DNA of 64,000 bases, from contig JAWZSP010000008.1 in assembly GCA_034401135.1 (NCBI GenBank), positions 1,674,001-1,738,000 of the forward strand, given 5' to 3'. Every line of letters begins with the position of its first letter. Position 1 is the stretch's first letter. Below are positions 1 to 11,772 of the stretch, in pieces. The position numbers were made by a program, and so were the translations under genes. The stretch is from Volutella citrinella (Eukaryota; Ascomycota; Sordariomycetes; Hypocreales; Nectriaceae). The notes beneath the pieces were generated by a model. It was not told where the DNA came from and made no database searches. It was given only the letters and a program-made list of their open reading frames with translations.

Positions 1-129
1 GCAGGCCGATAGCTCGTAATCGTACATTGCACCACAACGCCGCCTCCTGCCGCCGCTTGATCAACAACACCTCATCAGCGCCGGATGATGAGGTAGACAT
101 CCGCCGCAACCCCCCTCTTCCACTCGGCG

Positions 130-3100
130 ATGGCCCTCCAGCGAAGCCATGCGGCCTTGGCAGCGGTCGCCGCCTTCGTGGCCTGGGATTATGCCGTCAA
201 CTGGCTCCCCGTGCTGCGCTGGGCTGGCTATGCCTTCGTCGCTGGCAGCTTCACCACCCTCGCCGTCGTCCTGGCCCCTCTCGTCCTGACCGCGCAGCGC
301 CCCGATGAAACACCGAAGCCCCTACCGGTTGCTGCATTTCTTGCATCGCAGACCTGGCGCACCGAGGTGGACGCCCTCCGCCAGCGCCAGGCCTATTCGC
401 CAACCCCCGTCGACGCCGGTTCGCCCCGCCTAAGCAAGGCCATCGACGACCTCCTCAACCTGATCATCCGCGACTTCGTCCGTGGCTGGTACTCCCACAT
501 TAGCCGCAACTCCTCTTTCCCGAACGAAGTCGACCGCGCCATACGACAGGCCCTCATCAGCTTGCGCGAGTCGCTAGCGGACAAAGACCTGGCCGAGATC
601 GTCACCAGCCGCCTGGTGCCAATCTTGACCGCCCACTTCCACGACTTCTCCGAGGCCGAACGCTCGGTACGGGGGCGAAAGCTCAACCGCTCCATGACAG
701 AGTCCGAGGAGCTAGATCTTGCCATCGCCTCAAAATTCCGTGATGGACGCCTCCACCCCGCTGCGTCCTTGTCGTTCCCAGACACCAAGATGGTGCAGCA
801 AGACTATCTCCGTTCCCTAGTCACCAAGATTCTACCCCACGTGCTCCCGGAGAATATGCTCTCCAGTCGATCCGTATCTATTATAGTCCGCGAGATTGTC
901 AGCTGCGCCGTGTTGTTCCCCGTCATCCAACTGCTGTCTGAGCCAGACACGTGGAACCAGCTCATGGAGAACCTCGGACGGTCCATGCTTCAGGACCGAT
1001 CCACTGTCCGTAAGCTTCGGGCGGCCCTAGATCAGCACGCATCGCCAACCCCAAAGTCTGGCAAACTGGCAGCGGTTCCTCGAATTTCCGCAAACGACAA
1101 CGAGCGCAAGTTTGAGAAATTTATTCGTGCAATCCGCAAGGTCAATAACCTGTCAGATGCGCGCAGATTTCGTAGTGAAGTTGCGAGCCAACTGAAGAGA
1201 GATTCCTTGCAGGAAAACCAAGATCCTGTTTACTTGCGGCGGTTAGAAATGGGGAAGCGATTGCTCGATCAGAAAGTCAATCACCTGGCCGCCGGAGGTG
1301 ACAGACGTGCCCCGTTGCCAGCGCCCGCCCCTCCGCCTTCTCGCCCTTCGAAGTCGCGATTGGAGACTGCATCACTGGTTGAACTTCTTCGGGACTCTTC
1401 TGGCCTGATGTATTTCATGGAGTACATGGACCGCCAGCATCTTATGCCTTGGGTTCAGTTTTGGCTGGTTGTCGATGGCATTCGAAACCCGCTTGAGGAC
1501 GATGGCCAAGATGACGATGTGGTGCCATCATCTCTTCCCATGTGGACTGAATCTGACCGCATGGACTTGGTCCAGATCGACCAGGCTTATCTGGCCAAAC
1601 CAGAGCTTAAAATTACTGACGCTTCAAAGAAGGAAGTGCAAGAATTCGTACAAGCCGGAAAAGCAGGCACACCGGCACAATACTGGAGGGCTCGTAGAGC
1701 CATCTTGAGGTCGCAAAGTAACTTGCTTGAAGAGATGCAATCCAGGTATTTTGACAACTTCAAAAAGTCGGACCTCTTTTATCAATGCCTTGCGGCCGAG
1801 GAAGCATCGCATGCCAACCAAGCTCGACCAGCTCCTGCCCCAGAGCACCTTGCTCCCGCCAGGCCCGCGATAGCAACAACACAATCCTATCAGACGAAGC
1901 CACGGCCGGTTTCCCGACTAGCACCTCACCTGGCTCCGGTTGCAGCCAGGCGCCCGGGCTCGACGTCGGACCTCAGATCCTTACATACCAATGGCAACGG
2001 TGGTGAAGCCCCATCAAAATCACGAAGATCCCTCGACGACACCTCACCCAATCCTCTATTTGATGATGATGAATTAGATATTGAAGGACTTGGAGATTCG
2101 GTCCAAAGCCTTGACCAAGACTCCAACGGGCCACAACTACCTGATACGCAGGTCGTTCAAGCTGTAGGACAGGCACTTAATAACATCATGGAGGATGACC
2201 GACCGCAAACTGCAGAAGACCTTAGAGCCTCTTTGTTTGACGGAGGAGCGGTTGCCGAAGACAACGCCTCGAGCCTGTTTTCTGGAAACGATAATGATTC
2301 CTTACGAGGCTCTGTGGATCTGAGCGCCAAGGTGACTATGCAAGCTGGAAAGGAGCAAGAAAAACCCAGCATAGCTTCTCTGGGACTTGTCAGTGTGGCT
2401 TCAAGAATCGGAGTGTTTGAAGACGATGATCTTTTCAAAGACGAGGATAAAGTACCCGACGACGGAGGTCTGGACGACCTTGAAGCCCTCGCTGACGATG
2501 ACGAGGTGCACGAAGCAGCACCCGGTGATCTGGGCCTGGCCGAGGCCATCACTGCACTCACGAATGATATCGACCGCCTTGTAGCCCAAGAGGCTGTCGT
2601 GGATTCCCTGACCCGCAAGGCCGAACTGACCAACAATACGGCTGAGCTACGAATCTTACGGAAGTCCAAAGCTAGCTTGCAAAGAGAGATAAGAAGGAAG
2701 GAGCTCCAACGCCAACAGTACGTCGTGCAGGAAAGCGACAACAGTCTCTATGGCCGATCTACGGTACGAATCAAGTCGATCCAAGTCGGAAAAGAGGACG
2801 ATGGCAGGGAATTCGCTCTCTATGTGATAGAAGTGCAAAGAAATGCTGGAGAGCAAATGCCTGCGGCGTCGTGGCTTATCTCGCGACGATACAGCGAGTT
2901 CCACGAGTTGCACCAGAAGTTGCGGTCCTCGTGTCCATCGGTACGAAACCTCGACTTCCCACGGCGGCGCATGGTGATGAAGTTCCAGAGCGAGTTTCTC
3001 CGCAAGCGGCGAGATGCCCTGGAAAAATATCTACAGGAGCTATTGCAACTACCAGAGGTCTGCCGCAGCCGAGACCTGCGTGCCTTTCTATCACAGAGTG

Positions 3101-3971
3101 TGATCGCCCCAGGGCAGGACATCCTGGATCGCGAGGACAAGAAAGATATGATGACTCGCCTCTATGATTCGGTGACTGATGGTGTGGAGGATATCTTGGG
3201 CAACATCCCTGTTCTGGATCAGATCTCGGTGGCAGGGCAGAATCTGATTGCAGCGGCTACAAGTCAGCTGAATGCAGTGCCGCTCAATGCCAACGAGGAG
3301 ACGTTCCCTGCGGCAGAGGCCGAAGCGGAGCTGAATGCCTTTGAGAATAAGGAGCTCGAGCCGTTCATCAAACCCATCTGCGACATCTTCCTGGAGGTCT
3401 TTGAGCTCAACAAGGGCAACAATTGGCTCCGAGGACGGGCCGTGGTGGTGGTGCTGCAGCAACTGCTGGGCGGCACCATCGAGCGGAAAGTGCGGGATAA
3501 TGTCAAGCTGCTGGTGCAAGAGGATTCGATTTTGCGCTACCTGGGGATGGTGCAGGACAACCTGTGGCCGGGGGGGGAGCTCAATCGTAACCGACAGCCG
3601 AGGACCGCGGCGGAGAAGAAAAAGACTCGGACAGAAGCAAGCCTGATGCTGGCGACTCTGGTCCCAGACTTGGCAGGCAGCGTGGTGGGCAGAGTCAATG
3701 CGCAGGCGGCCAGCCGGCGTATCTTTGCGACGTTGAACAACTCAAGACTTAAGTAAGTACATGGTGCCTTCATTCCCAGGCGGAGCAGAACAAAGCGATT
3801 CAACGCAACGGGGAGGCTAGTGGAGACGGACTGTTGTCCGGTGGCCTAGAAACCTGGGGTAATGGGTTTGCCTGTGTCTGGACTAGAGCTGACGTTGTTT
3901 CCCCTTCCAGTGCCCACCTCGTGTTTACCATGGTCGACGAGATCATTTCAGTGCTGTTCGAGGAGCCCTGA
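130..3971 (+). CDS. mdm1: Mdm1-type sorting nexin (PXA-RGS-PX-nexin C)
   Basis: Two exons, 130-3752 and 3911-3971, give 1,227 residues. Domains in order: two hydrophobic segments in residues 1-55 (ER anchor), a PXA domain at about 75-290, an RGS-like domain at about 414-554, an acidic linker, a PX phosphoinositide-binding domain at about 874-989, and a nexin C-terminal domain from about 1076 to the end. This order is that of yeast Mdm1 and animal SNX13/14/25, which tether the ER to the vacuole or lysosome and to lipid droplets; the role here is inferred from that family. The open frame appears to stop at 3754, but a GTAAGT donor lies exactly there. Splicing to the CCTTCCAG acceptor ending at 3910 restores a nexin-C ending, NAHLVFTMVDEIISVLFEEP. 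The start at 130 is the first ATG before the anchor; an ATG at 27 lies in another frame. Confidence 0.93.
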
Positions 3972-5481
3972 TGGCTGCCATGACTGGGCCGCTGGCGGCA
4001 CTGGCCGAAGGCATACACGGACTCTCCCGGTTAAGTGATAATAGGCAGCCATTTTGTGGCGGAGCAAGCGACGTACCGAGAGTGATGGCAACAATACCCA
4101 AGCTTACTTAGGCACATGCATTTGGTTACACGAGCGCTGCTTGATGGCGAATCATGGTGGATGGCGTTTTGGGCGTCGCTTGGGCCGGGCGGGCGCTGGA
4201 CCTTGCAAGGGTTGGACGGATGGGAAGGGCTTTCAAGCGGGGTATGTTGCAATCAAATGAATTGGCAAAGTCTGGGGCAGTACCTCGAGGTACCGGCTGC
4301 GAGGAACAATACACACAAAGCAGATGGGCGATCGGAGCGAGGGATACAATGCGATGACAGGCGGCGGTGGACGACAACATGAACCGAAGCACAGCGCATC
4401 GAGGCTACATTCCATTGAGGGCAGCACGAACCCGTTGGCGAACCTCGCATCACATTATTATTATATCCTAATACGTAATACTGGCACTTGCACACATCTC
4501 CTCACTCTCGTCGATCAGGGAGCATCTTGAACCTTGAATGGAGGCAGCGTTCATTGACTTTTCTCACCGGATTGTTGTTGCCCCATATTGATTCCCACCA
4601 TCAAAAATGGGAAAAGAAACAAAAACTTAGGCTAGCCACTCAAGGTGTGAAACCGTACTACGCCCCGCCAACTTTCACACCCCCTCCAGTAAGGCGAGCC
4701 AATGCTTGCATCCCCAGGCCTACAGGTAGAGCTTATGCTACTGCGTAGCGCCCGTGATGGGTGCTTGGCTAGCTGCACAGTTGTTTTTATTTGATGATTT
4801 AAATCATAAGATGAAAGAGCAATAACATGTCATCACCCACGTTCCGGCGGCACACAGACTAAAACTGCCTGCACCTCGTGCACGTACCAAGTCAGTACCT
4901 TGCCTTAGTAGCTCCCCTGGACTCCAGGGCTGGCAATTGAGTATGGGGTGCAGCTGGGCGGCAGCAGTGGGCATCAACACGAACTACAGCGGCAAGCGGG
5001 CGAGGGCCGCCGAGTACGCTTGCCAGGTCCTTTTTGGTTGCTTTGCGCATGACCGCATGTCCACAACCTTACCTGTTTGGGAATTTTGCCACCGCTGCCC
5101 GCCCGCTCAATCAGCCTTTTGCGACGCAAGTCGCCCTCCCAGCACGCGCGCAACCTGAGGCACGCCTTCCCTTCTTCTCCTCACCTTGACTACAACCTCG
5201 TCCAACGCACATATTCTCACCACCCGTTGCATCGCCCATCGCAGCACTCGCACAGAACCTGCTGTTGCTGTCGCGCTGCCACTCCCGCGCCCAGGCTTTG
5301 TTCTCTCCCTCTGCGCGACCTGTCCCGGAACCTCTGGATTCCATTTTCTCGGTCTGGCTAAGCGCTTTCCTCTCGTCCCCAGTCCCAGAGAAGATATCCA
5401 TCCCGGCCTGGACTCCCTACCTGTGCTCCCACTGAATTCGCGCACCGCAACCGAATCTCCGACGATTCCCCCGCCGGCAAC
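3972..5481. other. Intergenic region between mdm1 and the SR-protein gene
   Basis: This stretch holds the mdm1 3' end and the promoter and leader of the next gene. The last 300 bases (about 5150-5481) are strongly pyrimidine-rich, as is usual for leaders of highly expressed fungal genes. A perfect 14-nt palindrome, GTACCTCGAGGTAC, lies at 4280-4293. No coding sequence is supported. Confidence 0.6.
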
Positions 5482-7023
5482 ATGACGGAGGTCTCGTCCA
5501 CCCGGCTCTACCTGGGGAATCTCCCTCGAAATGGTCCATACCCATAGCCCTGCCGCTGCTGACTCTGCCCACTGACTCCCTTCCGACAGCTACCAAGGCC
5601 GACGTCGAGGCTCACTTCAACACTCATGGCACTGGAGAAATCACCGAGGTCAAGCTGATGAACGGCTTTGGCTTCATTGAATACAAGGACCCTATGGATG
5701 CCCGCGATGTCGTCCCGGGTAAGTAACCGACTTACAGTCCGGCCTATGCGCCCAACATCTGAATCGTGCTAACTCGTGTGTCTTGCGTCGCAGCTTTCCG
5801 TACGTCACCACTCCAGAATTCGCTGTTCCCTGCGCCCCCTGGCTAACCATGCGACCCCCAAAAAGACGGATCTGACTTTATGGGAGAACGACTCACCGTC
5901 CAGTTCGCCCGCGGCTCCCGGCACCGGGAGGGCGGGTTCGGCAACAACGAGCGACCCGTTCCCCGGCCGCGCCGAACCCCCCACCGGATGCAGATTTCCG
6001 GGCTCCCAAATGATACCAGTTGGCAGGTCTGTCCCTCCTCTTCCCCGTCCCTCGTCGCTGGATTCCATGGACCCCATTCCCTTCCTGCCTTGCGTGGAGC
6101 TTTACTTTGGATGGTTTCGACTCGCCGGGATTGTGCCAGGACTCGGTTTCGGCAACGGCGACAATGGACCGCATCTGCCCGCCCTGCCGCTCCTGCTCCT
6201 GCTCTCTGGCTTATGACTTGACGGATCCCCTTGTTTGCTATGGATTACATGGACTCTCCGGTGTTATCCTGCTCCTGGACAACGACTTACGTGGATTCTG
6301 GAAATAGGACCTGAAAGACTTTGCTCGGCAATCCAGCCTTGACGTAGTCTACTCTGAGACTGGCCGCGACTCGAACGGTCGAGGGTACGTTGGGCACCAG
6401 TGCAATTACATATCTCGGGCAATGTGCGCTGACAGAAGGGATTAGCTTCGTCGAATTTGAGACGGCGGCCGACCTAAGAACTGCAGTAGAGAAGCTTGAT
6501 GGTCTCCAGTTCAAGGGACAGCGAGTCACTTGTGTTGCTGATGTAGGCCCCAGTGCGCCGTTCCTCTGCTTGGCATGACTCTGACTTGGTGTTATAGACT
6601 CAGCCTGACATTCCGCGCGAGCGTGGGCGATCTCGTTCGCCCGGCCGACGCCCTTACCCCCCACCCATGGATGACTATGACCGCCGTGGCGGACCTCCCC
6701 GCGGCTACAGCCCTCGTCGAGACGGCGCCCCCGCCCCCGGCGGCGGTGGCGGCTATGGATACCGTGACCGAAGCCCAAGGCGCGAGTACTACGATGACCG
6801 AGCCCGTTATCGATCTCCCCCGCGACGCCCTATGGAGGACTACGGGCCCCCCCGTCGCTACGATGATCCCTACCGCCGAGACTACCCCCCTCCCGCCGAC
6901 CCCTACATGAACGGACGGCCCCCTTACGACCGGCCTCCCCGGGACTTCCCTCCTCCTCGAGAGGGCGGATACCCGCGCGAAGGGTATGCTCGCGAGTATG
7001 ATCGTGGTGGACGCTACTGGTAA
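5482..7023 (+). CDS. srp2: SR splicing factor, SRSF1/Srp2 type, two RRMs
   Basis: Exons 5482-5533, 5590-5718, 5794-5799 (6-nt micro-exon), 5866-6026, 6308-6384, 6446-6542 and 6598-7023 close in frame to 315 residues. RRM1 has RNP2 LYLGNL at residues 9-14 and RNP1 NGFGFIEY at 42-49. RRM2 carries SWQDLKD at residues 114-120, the signature of the pseudo-RRM of SRSF1-type SR proteins, followed by GRGFVEFET. The tail after about residue 175 is rich in Arg, Tyr, Pro, Gly and RS/SPRR motifs, and the protein ends GGRYW. Known members bind exonic enhancers and promote spliceosome assembly and mRNA export in the nucleus. The micro-exon is in phase, so including it (PAFHGSD) or skipping it (PDGSD) both keep the frame. 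The 281-nt intron splitting SWQ|DLKD is much longer than the others. Confidence 0.9.
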
Positions 7024-8051
7024 ATTACACTCCTCTGCTCCTCACGTGCCGCGCGTTGGCGGGAATAGCCGTTGACCAGAGGTACTAGATTAAATGTCCT
7101 GCGTCGGAGCATGCGCCTTGAATTCGGCGCACTCCCAGCCTGTTGACGACACCAGGATAGGTCTGGAAATGAACGGAACGGAATGGGTGATGTAATGAAC
7201 GACTAGGGACGTATTGCCTCGTACTTGAATTACGACCGTGCCTGCTGGGCCAATCGCGCGGTAAGGCGAACGGGGGAGTCTGGCTTTTTAACGAAGACGA
7301 CGAAACGAGGCGTCGTCAGCACGGCACCGGGGGCGGGGGATGGCTTCGATTCCGATTCCACGACGGTTGGTAACATGATTCAAGCTGTATGATAACCAGG
7401 ATGGATTGCTATGGAATTATCTCGCTTGGCTCTTTCTTTTGACGTTTTTTTATTATTTTACTTTTCTCTTCTCAACTTCGATATTGTCGCACGGGTTTGT
7501 CATTGGTGGTTGGTGGTGCTTGATTCATTCGTTCGCCTTCGCTCATCTCGTTGCCATCTTCTCCGCTGTGGGGCGACTACTAGGCAATTGGTGCGCGTGG
7601 AGGACGCAGTTGCGACCAAAAAAGGGGATTGGGAACGGAACTGTGCTTTATCTAACGCATCATTTTGCAACTGAGACGCCAAAATAACATGTTCAGATTT
7701 CATTGACTCGATTCTATGGCATGGCTCAAGAGGCACAGCAGAGACTATGGCAAGAAGGGGGTGTGCTACTCCGCCCGCACGATAATAGATGTGCCCGATT
7801 CTGCTACTGTACAAACTCCATCTGAAATCCTAGGCCCGTATGAGCGCGTAGATATGGGTGAGTGACGGAAAACCACACGTACGGCGAGCGTTGCCAACAA
7901 ACAAGGCGAATAGGAATACTGATATGGATGGGCGGGCGGGTTGGGTTAGATAAATTGATGGATATAGGCTAAGGGAATCAAGCGACGGGAAGAGTTTTTG
8001 AGCGCTGGTGAAGCTAGGACGGGCGGATCAAGAGGTGGGTGACCAAGTGGC
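7024..8051. other. Convergent 3' intergenic region (SR gene / pex11)
   Basis: Both neighbours end here, so the stretch should hold two 3' UTRs and polyadenylation sites. A T-rich tract lies at about 7440-7480. Open frames of about 90 codons at 7406-7687 have no coding character. No gene is supported. Confidence 0.6.
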
Positions 8052-8853
8052 CTAAGCCGTCTTCTTCCACTGCGCCCAGATACCAATGGCACTGCTGAGG
8101 GTTCCGAGAAGACCAACGATGCCGTCATCGAGGCCGACCCAGCCGAGAGCGGAGACGGGGACAGTGAGATCGCAGAAGTCGCAGAGGAGCTGGAGCTTGC
8201 TGGCGGCACGCTCGCTGTAGGGGAAAATCACATGTCAGTCAATTGCGATTATGCGAAAGCTGGGGTAGGGGGGGATTTGATGGTTTATCCTGGACGTACC
8301 TCTCGATGCGCTTGCTCTCGACAACACCCTCGCCCTCCTTCTTGTCGACCTGGGCCTCGCGCAGGCGCAGCTGGCGCAGGGTGTAGAGCTGCCCGATGAC
8401 GCTGAAGATAATGCCGACGGCCCAGCAGCGGTAGGCCTCTTGCTGGAGGCGGGCGGCGCGGGGCGACTTGCGGATGCCGGCGGCGTCGGGGACGGTGAGG
8501 GCGTCGCAGGTCAGGTAGCCGGCGTAGCCGAGCTGGCGGCCGACGGCGGTGTAGCGCAGGACGGGGTCGGAGGCGGAGGCGGCCTTTGAGACGTCGGCGG
8601 CGACGGCGGCGGCCTTGAAGTGCTCGATGTTCTTGCCGATGCGCAGGACCTTGCGGGTGAGGCCGAACTGCTTCTTGGTTGCGTTCCAGGGGGCGATGGC
8701 GGCGGCGGTGCCGTTGGTGCGCAGGAGGTACCAGGCGTAGAAGCGCGCAAAGTACTGGATGAGGCGGAGGAGCTTGTCGCGGCCGACGGTGGTGGCGACG
8801 AAGCGCAGGTAGTGGGCGACGGAGGGGTGGTAGACGAGGGCGTCGGCGACCAT
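8052..8853 (-). CDS. pex11: Peroxisomal membrane elongation factor Pex11
   Basis: Two exons on the minus strand, 8853-8300 and 8214-8052, encode 238 residues, the usual Pex11/PMP27 length. The N-terminus MVADALVYHPSVAHYLRFVA and the following amphipathic segment with LLRLIQYFARF match the membrane-remodelling helix of Pex11. Hydrophobic segments follow around YRCWAVGIIFSVIGQLYTL and at the C-terminus (LGWVGLDDGIVGLLGTLSSA), and the protein ends WAQWKKTA. Family members elongate and divide peroxisomes and influence fatty-acid beta-oxidation. The intron (8299-8215) has a GTACGT donor and a CTACAG acceptor; joining gives KRIESERAASKLQLLCDFCD. An upstream in-frame extension to about 8922 is low-complexity Ser/Pro and was rejected as the start. 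A shifted frame on the same strand is a GC-rich shadow. Confidence 0.95.
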
Positions 8854-10865
8854 GGCTGCGGTGGTTGACGGAGACGGAAAAGGAGAGATGAGTGGATACA
8901 GAGAAGGAGACAGAGGAGACACAGGAGACAGAAAAGGAGAGGGAGAGAGAATGGGTGCGAGGTATCGACAAGGAGAGAGTTTGGTGTTGAGGGCCTCGGC
9001 GCTGGTATCGGCGGCGATGGGAGGTGCGACTCCGTTTAAGAGGGGCGTGCACGTGCCTCGACGTCAGGAAGGGATGCAGACGCTACCAGGTTTGGTCGTT
9101 CGCACGCAGGACGATGCAGTGAATTGGTTGCTGGATGGTGTGTGGGCATGCAGCGAGCCGTCAAAAAGGGCGCATTCGACTGGATGGGGATTGGCCGAAG
9201 GGGATGGATGAAGCAGCAACGACTGGACGCAGCAAGAGAAGCCCAGTACTCCTCTGTACAGTGCCGGCAGCAGTGTGTCGCATACGATGCCGCAGAGACG
9301 ACGGCGGCGGTTCACATGCCGAGGTCCACTCCCGCCCATCCGCGGTGCCACGGCAAGCTGGCCGAGATGACGATGGCAGCCAGTGCTAGTACTCAGCCCA
9401 CAGGCCATAACCCACAGCGGCCCCCGGTCGGCCCCCAGCACCAAGATTGAATGAATTGCCTAGGCTGGGCAGGTCGGCCGTCCCGTCTCGCTCCGTCATC
9501 AGTCAGTCGATGGGGAACCCCCGAAAGAGGAAAACCTGGGGACGGCAGCCCGGCCATCCATCTTGTGACGACACACTCACACTCACACACTCATCCGTTA
9601 CTCAGTCATGACGGGACTTCATAGAACACACAATCGGCCGCTTGCTCTCTCTCGCCAGGGCAGAGAAGACAGGCAGGGGGGCGTAAAACTTACCAGATCC
9701 GGTCATACAGTGACAATTTATAGCTCCACCCAGCGCAAGGATAGGACCGCCCTTCGCTGCATCTCCCGGTTGCTCGCTCTCTTTCTCCCTTTCCGCTGTG
9801 TTTTTTTGCGGGGCCCCGGGGTACGTAGCAGAATCGTCGACGTTTGATTCCAAAAGGCTTGAGCGAGACTGGAGCCGAGTCAAGCCCAGCCCAAGCACGG
9901 CTCGGCTAGCGCATCCACCCAAACTCCGTCCCCACAGTGCGACCCGGTCACGCTTCCGGTCACGAGGGCTCCGTTGCTTATCATTGGGTTGTCGGTGTGA
10001 ACTGCTCTCAAGGACTTGAGTGTTCAAGCAACCTGTTGTGCTGTTGACTCGATAGCCGCTGCTCCAATTCCTCAACTCTCAGCCCAAGACACGAGTGATG
10101 GACGGGTTGACGCAAAGATCTGCTGCTGGGTATTGACAACCTGCTGTGCCACGGCATCCCTCATGACAGCGTTGTCGACGTGGTTGTCAGCATGGAGTCT
10201 CGGCCAGTTTCCATTAACAACTCCAAAGTAGGGAAATGCGCCTAGAGCATGGTGCTATTTGCGCCAAACAACCAGTAAGGTTGTTGCCATTGAGATATCT
10301 TGAGACCAGGGTTCAACCCTGGCTGGAGGGACAGGAGACTCAAGACCATTGTACCATGCCAGGGATGGCTCTGTATCGAATGCCTCACAGATACATATAA
10401 CTTGAACAAGGCCATGACAAACGCTAGATCTACGACTTGCATTACTCCTCCACTGCAGTTGGGCGTCTTCTCTGGCCGGTTGAGTCACATGGCTCATGGT
10501 GGGGCAGCATACGCCGCAACTCAGCCTTGTCATCAATTGCCCAGTCGGCGGGTTGTTGAGCCGGAGTCACTCACAAGCCACGATATGCGTCCTGCCCATG
10601 GTTCGATTATCGCGATTATGCCGCCTTATTAGTCGGCCTCGACCCCGTTCCAGTTCACCTCCGAGTAATACACCAACAGTTGAAGCAACTCAAGACAGCT
10701 GCGTGCCATATTGTGGATCAGGGATACTCATCTGAACACTGAGCGACGCCAGCCCTCCTTCATCCCGGCTTCAATCACGCTTGTCGAGCAAGATATACGG
10801 GAATTATATGCTGGAATTATAGAATACGACGCCCCAGACACATTGGCTTTCATTCACCAGCAATA
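8854..10865. other. Divergent intergenic region upstream of pex11 and the 10.9-kb gene
   Basis: This 2-kb stretch contains the pex11 promoter and leader (purine-rich on the plus strand at 8870-8960) and the promoter of the gene starting at 10866. An interrupted palindrome CCAGGGTT-C-AACCCTGG lies at 10306-10322. Nothing else is supported; open frames here are short and compositionally biased. Confidence 0.5.
10306..10322. repeat. 8-bp inverted repeat with 1-nt spacer
   Basis: CCAGGGTT and AACCCTGG are perfect reverse complements separated by one C. It superficially resembles a tRNA T-arm because it contains GTTCAAC, but no acceptor, D or anticodon arms surround it. It could be a protein-binding site or chance. 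Confidence 0.4.
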
Positions 10866-11553
10866 ATGGCTCCAGAGACGCACGACGAGCGCATCATGGA
10901 TGTGTGGGAATACAGGCAGAGGCATAAACTCAGCCACAACCTCAAGGCACCCGAGGTCTGCAGCCTGTGCCAGTGCGAGTTTGCCACAAATGCGCCGCTC
11001 GTTGCATGTGAGTTTAATTATCCTGACAACTTCCCCAAATCACTCCGAAGCCCGTTGCTCACAATGCACCACAGTGAGAGGGACCGTCGAGGAACCCGTT
11101 CGGTTCCATGCCCACGCCACTCGGCATCCCCAACGGCCGCGTGTCCACCATGCAAAGTACAAGCCGGCATATTGGCTTCTTCTGCAGAGGTCGTTTGACT
11201 GCGAAGAGTGCCTCACGAGCACGCAGGACCTGGCCTGCCATCTCGAATGCTTCCGCTTCTTGAGGGAGCGGACAGACAACGACGCCGCGTCGCTCCGTAG
11301 ACTCTGGGCCCTGGTGAGCCGGGCAGAGGTTCCCGGGAAAGATTGCCCCGACGACGGCCCAGGCGCCCCCGGCCCGTCTTGGCCTTCATTGTGCGAGGTT
11401 GCTAGGCTGCACGGACTCGACGGCTTCGAGCAGCTTCCGGTCGAAGTCGCAGAGGTGATTTACGACAATTCGCGTGGTGCCCCGATGTGGGGAATGGCAA
11501 CGACGTTTGATACTGCCAACTTGCTGAAATCCATCAAAGATGCTAGGAGCTAG
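10866..11553 (+). CDS. Uncharacterised cysteine-motif protein with F-box-like C-terminus
   Basis: Exons 10866-11007 and 11075-11553 (GTGAGT donor, CACAG acceptor) give 206 residues. Exon 1 contains VCSLCQCEF with a CxxC pair. Exon 2 contains FDCEECLTSTQDLACHLECF, with a second CxxC pair and further Cys and His residues, so a small zinc-binding fold is plausible. Near the end, LHGLDGFEQLPVEVAEVIYD resembles the start of an F-box-like helix (LPxE...I). From general memory, long uncharacterised fungal proteins share this arrangement, but I cannot name the family. The frame ends at TAG 11551-11553, yet the same frame then stays open for 72 sense codons to TAA 11770-11772 with coding-like residues, so the gene may be truncated or decaying. 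Function unknown. Confidence 0.65.
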
Positions 11554-11772
11554 GGAGCGGACTTATCCGAACATCTGGAACGGGAGAGAGCACCCCCCCG
11601 GCGATTGCTCCACTCGAGAGGGAAGACCTGCTCCCTGGCCATCCGAACATTGAGATACGTGATCATCCAGCTGGAGAAGAATACCGGGGATTTTGCAGCC
11701 TTGAGGTCCATGTCATTTGGTGGTCGATCATTCAATGTCGAGGACGAGTGGGTTGGAGACGTCGAGGTTTAA
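11554..11772 (+). pseudogene. Possible lost C-terminal coding extension after in-frame TAG
   Basis: Directly after the TAG that ends the preceding gene, the same frame continues for 72 sense codons before TAA. The translation includes IRTLRYVIIQLEKNTGDFAA and SFGGRSFNVEDEWVGDVEV, which look more protein-like than the Arg/Pro/Ser-rich noise of surrounding frames. The simplest readings are a former C-terminal region cut off by a nonsense change, or chance. A splice removing the stop (for example donor GTGATT at 11456) would also delete the F-box-like helix, so I consider it less likely. Confidence 0.3.

Noticed and set aside
8285..9052. 255-codon frame on the pex11 strand
   Set aside because: Arg/Pro-rich shifted-frame translation of pex11 itself caused by high GC content.
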